Positions 9,421-16,870 of a DNA stretch of 34,988 bases are shown one piece after another. Under the pieces are notes generated by a model. It was not told the origin of the DNA, did no database searches, and was given only the letters and a program-made list of their open reading frames with translations. The stretch lies in contig JADNRX010000537.1 of the NCBI GenBank assembly GCA_015501595.1, positions 1 to 34,988 on the forward strand, given 5' to 3'. The stretch is from Hymenopellis radicata. Taxonomy: Eukaryota; Basidiomycota; Agaricomycetes; Agaricales; Physalacriaceae. The translations under genes were made by a program, and so were the position numbers. The stretch's first letter is position 1; the number at the start of each line of letters is the position of its first letter.

Positions 9421-10472
9421 CTAAGTACTACGAACACTTAAGCCAGACGCGGATTGACAGCGGAGTCGGTACTCCACGACGGAACAAGTGAGGGAGACGG
9501 AGAAGATTAATGGGCAGACATGACTGCTTTCTGCCAATAGCAATCAGTAAAAAGATAACCCGAGAAACCAAAAGGACTCACGGGGAATGCAGCATACTGA
9601 GAAATAAGCGTTAAGCCATCTTCGACGGGTGGGCGGCGGCGGTTGATGTCTGACGGCGCAGGTGGCGAGAGGGTGAATGACGCGACAGGTAGATTGTTGA
9701 TGACGCCGAGGCGGCGCCTGATGAATCCTCCACAAGACGTGTAGGCAATGGGTAGCGTGGATGGGGCCAGATATCGATTAGGAGTTGGACGTCGCGGCGT
9801 GGATGAACGGAAGCTGTCAATAGCATTTACTAAGAAAAGTAAAAGTAATAGAAGTAAAAAATCTCACAAAGAGCTGGGCATGATGACAGCATGTGCGCAT
9901 AGTAGATCCAATACAAGCAAGGCGCAGCTGTACAGATGGTAATCGGCGGAAACATCAGCACGGTCGATGAGCGGCGCTCCAGCAGACATCGTGGAGGATG
10001 ATAGAAAGAGGTGCGGGAAGATTTTGACGAGACTATGAGCATATAGACGACATAGTCGCGTTGAGGTGAGAGTCAGGTGAGAGTCGAGGGTAAACGCGTC
10101 GTGATTTGATGTTGTTTACCAAGTCCAATAGATCAGCGCTGATCGCTCTTCTTCCGCCCACTCCCACAGCACGGCGGCGAGGCCGTGTCATCCAGCCCCA
10201 GATCTCTGTCTAAGGCCTTTTTTCCCTGTTCTCTGTTATGCAGATTGCCTCTCTATGGCGCTCTATGGCCTCAAACGCGCAAGCCGTCAATTCGACGACG
10301 CAGCTACGTGTAAGCCCCCAGAAATGGGGCATCCAAGCTCAAGCTGTCCGAGACGCTGAGCCCAGCGTAAACCCTCCAATGAGGTTGCGATATGAATATT
10401 CCTCGACAACGCCGCTGAGTCAGGCAATGCGACAGACGCCGGAGATGGCACGGAAGGTGGCGGGTTCGGTTG

Positions 10473-10944
10473 GGTAGATTTTACTCGAAGACACGCGACT
10501 TCCTGTGTGGAGAGCGACGAGCATGGGCTGGACGCCGATGTACGTGCCAGTCAATTCGGTATGTCTCGCTTTGCTTGAGGTCACCAGCTTATCTTTCCTT
10601 TTGCAGGCCAAGATCCAGGACAAGGAGTATTCCAGCAACGCTTGATATTTGCTGGCAAGCAGTTCGATGACGGTCGCACGTTCTCCGAATACAACATCCA
10701 GTAGGTGTCCACGTGTCCACCCTTCACATTGTCTTTGTCTGCCCGATGGTATGCAGATCTTCGTGGAGACCCTCACGCGCAAGACCATCACTCTCGTTGT
10801 CGAGTCGCAGATACCATCGATAATGTCAAGGCGAAGATCCAGGACAAAGAGGATATCCCACCAGACCAGCAGCACCCTATTTTCACCGGAAAGCAGCTCG
10901 AGGATTGAACTACAACATCCAGAAGGAGTCCACTCTTCATCTCA
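10473..10944 (+). pseudogene. Polyubiquitin pseudogene (element copy 2)
   Basis: This copy has the same lesions as copy 1 (shift after VVES, stop after GKQLED, missing GIPPD). The ATG of remnant 2 is at 10751. Shared lesions show that the decay came before the element was duplicated. Confidence 0.88.
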
Positions 10945-11347
10945 GTGAGTTGCTTCGGACGTCTTTAGTTCATATACTGATGCCATCTCCCCCTCGCTCG
11001 CGCTCAGCGGCGTGCTTGCACGCGCGCGAATAAGACGTCTATAAAGCACGCACGCATCGCTCTCGCGCATGCTCGGCATTCCCCTTCACCAGTATCGTGC
11101 TGGCCCTCTTTCATATCTCCTCCATCCATCTGATTTCGTCGCCGGTATGTGAATTGCTCTGTTGAGCATTTTGCGCCGCGCCGATATCTCAACCGACTCT
11201 CCGCCAAGCACCGTGCTCCGCTCGGGGTTTCTTAGCGGTTGCACGCGCGTATATCCTACGGAGTAGATACAGTATATATTGATAAACGTTGAAATAGACG
11301 TGTGTATGCGCCACAATTTGCCGCGCCTGTGCTCACCAGGCTGCGCG

Positions 11348-11428
11348 AAAAAAAAAAATCAAATAGGGGGGAATCGAACTCCCGCTCGGGCGAGGTGACC
11401 GAGCATCTCAGTCACGTGCCTCAAATTG
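11348..11428 (-). ncRNA. Degenerate tRNA-like sequence with T-run (element copy 2)
   Basis: This is a second copy of the B-box, T-arm and oligo-T arrangement, with the A-run at 11348-11358 on the plus strand. It has the same weaknesses as copy 1. Confidence 0.35.
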
Positions 11429-11489
11429 GTCGCTTCGGCGAAAATCGGTCTTCAAATCGGTCGCTCGGGAAAAATTGGTCAAATCGGTC
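11423..11489 (+). repeat. Subterminal AAATYGGTC repeats, right end of element copy 2
   Basis: Five AAATYGGTC words lie at the same spacing as in copy 1, ending 33 bp from the element border at 11522. Confidence 0.7.
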
Positions 11490-11522
11490 GTGTGGCTGTG
11501 CTGCCTCGACATGACGATAGTC

Positions 11523-11532
11523 CCCTCTCGAC
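11523..11532 (+). repeat. Right target-site duplication, CCCTCTCGAC
   Basis: This is the right partner of 4655-4664. The sequence after it (CACGACCTC) continues as in the empty site of unit 2. Confidence 0.75.
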
Positions 11533-11597
11533 CACGACCTCAAGCGTTGGTTGTTTTCGCCGATTTCTCCTTCATTTCCCCCAGACATTTGACGAAA

Positions 11598-14538
11598 ATG
11601 ACGAAGACGTACCTCATGAACAGCCTCATCGAAAAGGTGGGCGACTTGCGCTTCGAAATGGATTGGAATTAATTGTTTTACAGATGCAGTCGCCAGACCA
11701 GGATTTCCGGTGCGTTCTCAAAGGAAATACAGCTTAAATTGCTGATTTTGTATAGATTCATGGGTCTGAACGATCTGATGAATGAAATCAAGCAAGATCC
11801 TGGGTGCTACACGGGCGACGAGGCGTCTGAAACGAAGGTGCTTAACCAGGTCCTTTCCTTGGTGGAAGACAAGATATCCGAGGTGAAGAATCAGGCGGTG
11901 AAATGGTGCGTGTTTGGGATGTAGCCGTGCTTTGCTCACCAGGCTGCAGTCTAGGGCAGCTAATCAAGATCATCCGGGAGCCACTGATGGAATCTGTCGT
12001 GGACAAGCTTATCGAGTTTTCTGGTGGAAAGGACGACGAGCTGCGTGATATTTCTGCGCTAGGTGCGTAGTTGAATAGCGACGAACGGCTGTTATTGACG
12101 AACATTGCAGCGTTGAAAACGATCACTGCAGAGCTGCCCTCTGATGGCACTGGCAGGATTGCGCAATCTGCGTGTTACAAGTTGACGCCAAAACTATTAG
12201 GACAGATCCAGAATGTATGTGATTAAACTTGCAGCCTGTGCCGTCTAACAGATTTTACAGACCAGCACGCCACCAGAAGCGCTCGTTGAGACACTGTCGA
12301 TACTGTCCATCCTCATCGTCCGCTTTCCTACCCACTTGGCCACAGCAACAACAGACTCTCAGCCTCTCAAAATACTCGCGCCGCTCCTATCCCATCCCCG
12401 CCCTGTCGTTCGCAAACGCGCGATCGTGACCATCTCCCAATTCATACCCATCTCCCAGTCCCAGCTGTTCACGGAGCTCCTGCAGACCAGCGTCTACCCC
12501 AATCTCGCAGCAGGGGCCAACCTCGACAAGCAGCGCACGACTGTCCAGCTGATCGCCGCCGTGGCCAGGCATTCTCCATCCCAGATCGCGCCCGTTCTAG
12601 GCGATGTCGTCAGTGGCATCCTAAAAGCGGTCCAGAGGGACGACGACGATCTGCGCGAGGGCTGTCTTCAGGCTCTGGAAGCCATCGTACTGCGGTGCCC
12701 AGGCGAAGCCGCGCCCTATCTGTCCTCGTGCATTCAGGTTGGCACCCAATATATCAAGTATGATCCCAACTATGCCGTCGACGACGACGAGGATGAGGAG
12801 ATGGCCGATGCGGAAGAGGAAGAGGAAGATGGGGATGCCGAGGACGAGTATGTGCACCACTACCCATTTTTGAACTTTCACTCATTTGCTTTAGGTATTC
12901 TGACGATGAGGACATGTCCTACAAGACGCGTCGTTCGGCGACAAAGTTACTCTCAGCTCTCATCACTACGCGTCCCGAATTACTCAACGCAATCTACAAG
13001 GATGTCTCCCCCGTCCTCATTTCCCGCTTCGGTGACCGAGAAGTTACGGTTAAACTAGAAATATGGGCTACATATGGCCTGTTACTAAACCAAACTTCCG
13101 TATACGGTGGTATGGCTCTTAGCAAGGACGACGTTACGCGCGGAAAGAGGAAACGCGACGCGGAGGCCATGGACTCCGGAGAGGGGCCGTACGCTCTTCT
13201 CAAGGCGCAAGTTCCTTCGCTTTCAAAGGCACTTTTGAATCAAATCAAGTCTCCTAAAGCCCCTGCCGCGACGCTACAAGCGGGGTTCGGTCTTTTACAC
13301 TCCCTCCTCGATGTCCTCCCGGGCTGCTTGTCCAGCCAAGCCACTGTCATCATCTCAACCTCTAAATCTGTTCTGTCGCACTCTCTGTCCACGTCGACAG
13401 CCACCCTCCATTTGACATGCCTCTCCTTCTTGACAGCCTTCTTCGGCACCCACACTCCCACCGCGTACTCGAGTTCACTTCCCACCATTACTCCCATCCT
13501 TCTCAAGCTCGTCGTGGACAAGCACCCCCGTGTCGCTGCAGAATCCTTCCGAGTCTTCTCCGCCCTTCTCAGTGCTCTCAAGCCTGTCAAGGGTGAAAAC
13601 TGGCCCGAGCCCCTGTATTACGCGGCTGTAGAGCGTTTATCCAATCACGATACAGATGCCGACGTGCGGTCGTGTGCTGAAGAGTGCATTGCGAATCTCT
13701 GGATTTGTGCGACCGATGTCGTCCAAGCCAAGGACAAGAGGGAGTGGGAGGCTATCTGCAGGGCGACTGGCAAGACCGAGGGCGCTGTTCGTGTGATTAT
13801 GAAGGTGGCAGCGGAAGTGTCTGTTGGCGATACCTGGGTCAATGGCTGTCTCGAATATCTCATTGGCTTGTTGAGGAAAAGTGGACGGGCGGGCAAACCT
13901 GAAATCTTCAATGCGATTGATGTTTTATTGAAAAGGTACGTGTTCGTCTTTCCTTTGCTTTCTTTGTCTAAAGATGGTCATATTAGCTATACGGAAGGGA
14001 TACCGCCGGCCGTGGCGCCTACGCTTATCGACCAAATCAAAGTGTATATCTCCACTACGGATATTTCGTTGCTTTCCCAGGCATTGAATGTTTTGGCGAT
14101 TCTTCTTCAGGTTACCCCGTCAACGTCGTTCCCAGAGATTGAAAAGACGTTGCTTGGAAACATATACACGATCTCACATTCTGTTTTGGTGTCGGGTGCT
14201 GCTCTCGACTCGCTGCTCAACTTTTACGCTTCGCTCGTGCAGGCGGATAACCAGATTGCCACGCACGTCGTGCCGAGCCTCGTGCTCAACGTGGAGAAGG
14301 CGCCCAAAGCGGAAGCGAGCCCCGCGAACGTCGCGCGATGTGTGGCGCAGGTGGTCAAGAGTCAGAATGGCATCGCAGCCGGTGTCATCGCTGAATACGC
14401 TAAGTCAACGTGGGTGCATTCTTCATATTCATATTGTGATACTGGCTATTTTCAAGACGACGCCTTTGGGCGATGTCGTGTGCCCTCTTCCTCCGTTCCC
14501 GCTATATGCTGCATCCTCGAGTCTATTCCCTCTGTTGA
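11598..14538 (+). CDS. CAND1: CAND1/TIP120-like protein, C-terminally truncated, copy A
   Basis: CAND1 wraps unneddylated cullin-RBX1 and exchanges substrate receptors of SCF-type ubiquitin ligases. Exons are 11598-11636, 11684-11709, 11756-11905, 11950-12062, 12111-12214, 12261-12847, 12895-13935 and 13987-14409, all GT-AG and in one continuous frame (about 828 residues). Hallmarks are the N-terminus MTKTYLMNSLIEK, then FRFMGLNDLMNEI and VKCLGQLIKIIRE. An acidic stretch (DDDEDEEMADAEEEEED) then leads into DDEDMSYKTRRSATKLL, VSPVLISRF and long HEAT repeats. Homology stops at EYAKST. A possible intron 14410-14456 leads to a short foreign tail and a stop at 14536-14538; unspliced, the frame runs to 14692. 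About 400 residues, including the TIP120 domain, are missing. The promoter has been displaced by the upstream insertion, so expression is doubtful. Confidence 0.9.
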
Positions 14539-15733
14539 GGGTCTAGGAGAGTCTGCTGCAATTTGCGTGGGATGGAGGGTGAGCGGGTGGGTGCTTCTTC
14601 GGGTGATTTGCAGGTGGCTCTTCGTGGGCGGGGGTGTGTCATGTCTTCTTCGAGTGCTTCTGAGGAGTGTCGTGTCACGTCTTCGCGGGTAGCTCTTCTT
14701 CGGTGGGGAGTTCTTGGTCAAATAAATGTATTTTCTAGCTACAACACGGCAAGTACGGCGAGTATTTACTACAAATGTCTAAGCGAGAGAGAAGTCTACT
14801 GATTACACAGGCACGACTCGCTAAAGAGCACTTTTTAGCTCGTAGATCGTACTGTCAAGGTGCCCTGCTAAGGTGTTTGGGGTTCTCGGGCGAGATTCAA
14901 ACCGCGAGCGCTCCGTTACCCAGGGCAGGGGCTGGCGAGTACAGCGTTCGAGTCTCTCGCAGCTACAATTTTAAAAAAAGGAGTCTCGGGTGCTGATTGC
15001 GCTACTCCAAGGAGGGCGGGCAGGAAACCAAGCTAAACATCACCTGCGCGCAAGGTCGGTTTTGGGTAGGGTCAACCCCATTAAGCCACACGGGCCCCAA
15101 CATCCCATTCCTGGCTCGCGCAGTCCCCGTCATGGGCAGTGCGAGAATCACATCTGAGACTCGCACTGTGGTGTTTGCCCCAGCACACACGGACAAACTA
15201 AAGAGGTATGTTAGCCGAATGCATGCGAGTCACTGTTACGCACCGTGCTGCCGGAAGAGTCGTAGCACTTAAGCTTGCGAGTCGAGGCAGGAGAGAGGAT
15301 ACGCGGAAAGTAATCAGCACGAGAGGACGAGTCGGTACCTAGAGTATCAACGAGTCAGACAATGATGAAAGTAGAAGACACGATACACTTACTTGAGTTA
15401 GTGGATGAGTAACTAGACAATAAACCAGTCAGTCGATGATGAGAGTAACACAGAGTCCAACACCAACGGCGACGCCGATGACAAGAGGACAATCCGAGGG
15501 GCATAGTGACAGCATAATGGCGTGAAGGAAAGGAAGGTACTGATTTCAACAGGAATCCGACTGGACTTTATACCTCTTGAGAATTAGGGTTTGATATATG
15601 AGGAGCCCATCTGGGCCCGACGTGACTCATGCACAGTTATGAGCGCATCAGAACTTGATGCTGCGAAAGTACTGTTCTGTGTGGCGCCCTCACGAACTCA
15701 TGCTCCCGTGGTTTCGTTCGACGCGGACTGTGT
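14539..15733. other. Region downstream of the CAND1 breakpoint, no convincing gene
   Basis: After CAND1 homology ends, the sequence is GC-poor to neutral with only short frames. A minus-strand 64-codon frame (15355-15549) has a TATA-like GGTATAAAGTCC upstream and a possible 53-nt intron, but a one-base length difference breaks it in unit 2 (GGGG against GGGGG near 15498). A plus frame at 15591-15779 is intact in both units but overlaps gene D. T-loop-like words near 14890 and 14945 do not fold into a tRNA. Confidence 0.5.
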
Positions 15734-16218
15734 TCAGCATTCGAAAGAGATACATCTCATAGTACTACCTATGACATGAATCTGTATAGCACCAGAATAA
15801 GAAAGAGGTATTAGCCGCATAGCCCGGGAACTACCAGGGCAGTCTTAGTAAATGATGCAACGAATATTGGGTTATGACGGCACGTACATATCTCACCACT
15901 GTGTATACAGACAAACTTGAGTCTTGACTTCCTTCTATACAACTGCAGATCAGAGTGAATACGAATATATATCCAGCCAGGATTTACCTCCCGTTGAGTG
16001 CGCCACGAAAGGATTTCAAGACGGGGACCTGAATCAAGTCTAGTCTTGTCAAGGTAACGATCGGGCGCCCAAAGAAGTCTTACACACGGAAATATTCCTC
16101 CGGCGGGGACCTGAATTCGTTCTCTGCGCAACGGTCAGTTTGGATTCCTCATTCTGACTCTCCCACTTACCGTCACGTTCACCGCAAAGTGTCGCGGTAA
16201 GCTCGTTCTACGCTCCAT
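15734..16218 (-). CDS. Unrecognised five-exon minus-strand gene D, 82-residue product, unit 1
   Basis: Exons in transcription order are 16171-16218, 16086-16110, 15988-16028, 15897-15934 and 15734-15830. The introns are 60, 57, 53 and 66 nt (donors GTAAGT, GTGTAAG, GTAAAT, GTGAGA; acceptors TTCAG, TTCAG, TATAG, GGTAG). The frame is continuous: MERRTSLPRHFAVNVT, VPAGGIFPC, PRLEILSWRTQRE, KEVKTQVCLYTQC, then SRAMRLIPLSYSGAIQI to a TGA. The product has five cysteines and no obvious signal peptide. A TATA box sits 109-117 bp upstream. All exons are unchanged in unit 2. No family is recognised, and a threaded frame over short exons could arise by chance. Confidence 0.38.
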
Positions 16219-16326
16219 CCCGCTCGTGTGCTGACGTTTTGTTGTGTCAGCGTGTTTTCACCTACAAGCTGAATGCCTTCATCGTTGGTACGCTTTCCGT
16301 CGTGTGCTAGTTTCCCATAACTCAAG

Positions 16327-16335
16327 TTTTATATA
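16327..16335 (-). promoter_or_regulatory. TATA box (TATATAAAA, minus strand) for gene D
   Basis: On the minus strand GGCTATATAAAACTTGAG lies about 110 bp upstream of the ATG at 16218. It is kept in unit 2 (28665-28673). Confidence 0.45.
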
Positions 16336-16485
16336 GCCTTCACAGACGGTGACGAGGTTAGCAAAGTAAAACATCTGTATAACCCGTATGTTGACGTTCT
16401 AGAGGTCTGGAAACCGCCACAGGCGCCAATTTGTCGAGAACCGAGGTCAGAATGGCTGGAACTCGGGAAAGGTGCGTAAAGTTGT

Positions 16486-16818
16486 CTAGGCAGTGCTCTT
16501 CAGAGTTCTGACACTCCAAGAGAGACTTACCAGCTCAAATCGTCGAGATTCGGGGTCAGAATTCAGAGACGAGAGGACGCTAACACCCCGAAGGACAGAA
16601 GGTGCGTAGTGAAACCTTAGTACACCACGTGCAATGGCTGCCATTTCCATAGAAGTCGCCAATGTCGTCAAGAAGGGGACACACAATGAGCGAGAGTCGT
16701 TCAATTCGTCGAGAAACGGGTTCAGATTTGCAGGAGACAATACGGAGAGACGATACAAGGAGGCGACGACCAGAGGTACTCGGCATAACTTCCAGAAGGA
16801 CTGACACACGGGAGCCAC
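16486..16818 (-). CDS. Unrecognised minus-strand ORF, gene E, unit 1 (frame broken at 3' end)
   Basis: The frame reads FWKLCRVPLVVASLYRLSVL, then NPFLDELNDSRSLCVPFL and NSDPESRRFELVSLSW, and is then lost. Unit 2 is one C longer (CTCCCAAG against CTCCAAG near 16515) and continues as ECQNSEEHCLDNF and AILTSVLDKLGACGGF. Unit 2 in turn has lost one A near 28973 that unit 1 keeps. Each copy therefore has the correct frame where the other is broken, implying one longer coding region. A short motif (LDELND, RRFELV, LDKLGA) recurs. It lies upstream of gene D and is divergent from gene F. Confidence 0.38.
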   Translation of the reverse strand: MAPVCQSFWKLCRVPLVVASLYRLSVLSPANLNPFLDELNDSRSLCVPFLTTLATSMEMAAIARGVLRFHYAPSVLRGVSVLSSLNSDPESRRFELVSLSWSVRTLKSTA

Positions 16819-16870
16819 AGAGATTAGCGCATGTCAAAAGGAGCCGAATCTAAAACACGCGAAGGGTCGA

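Larger units (their letters stand above)
4665..11522 (+). mobile_element. Tandem dimer of a 3.43-kb TIR element inserted upstream of CAND1 copy A
   Basis: Comparison with unit 2 shows a clean insertion of 6858 bp plus a 10-bp target duplication. The block is two copies of one element joined by CCCTCTCG. The left end reads GGAAAATTGGTCATATCGAG. The right end, reverse-complemented, shares TCATRTCGAGGCA with the left (4675-4687 against 11502-11514), so the termini are imperfect inverted repeats. No transposase is visible, so the element is probably non-autonomous. The 8-10 bp duplication, TIRs and subterminal repeats resemble hAT-, MULE- or KDZ-type elements, but I cannot assign the superfamily. 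Confidence 0.75.
8098..11522 (+). mobile_element. 3.43-kb element, copy 2
   Basis: This is the second head-to-tail copy, nearly identical to copy 1 with no length change. Its right terminus (TGCCTCGACATGA at 11502-11514, then CGATAGTC) abuts the right target duplication. The junction with copy 1 is CCCTCTCG, two bases shorter than the outer duplications, so the two copies did not arise from two simple identical insertions. Confidence 0.72.

Noticed and set aside
12621..12881. Minus-strand hydrophobic frame opposite CAND1 exon 6
   Set aside because: It is the antisense of the acidic D/E-rich coding stretch, which naturally yields hydrophobic codons.
14410..14692. Extension of CAND1 by the unspliced open frame to 14692 (27140 in unit 2)
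   Set aside because: The added residues do not resemble CAND1, the frame end differs between units because of one G, and the sequence has intron-like and intergenic character.
14880..14960. Possible tRNA genes (T-loop-like GTTCGAGTC on plus and TTTGAATC on minus)
   Set aside because: Neither T-stem pairs well, no A box or anticodon arm can be placed, and no acceptor stem closes.
15591..15779. Plus-strand 62-codon ORF intact in two units
   Set aside because: It overlaps the last exon of gene D on the opposite strand, has no splice or promoter support, and near-identity of the units makes its integrity uninformative.
16380..16800. Plus-strand exon series with a repeated FVENRGQN-like motif
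   Set aside because: The minus strand of the same stretch gives a longer, better-conserved frame (gene E) that is kept by combining both copies. The plus reading is its antisense shadow.
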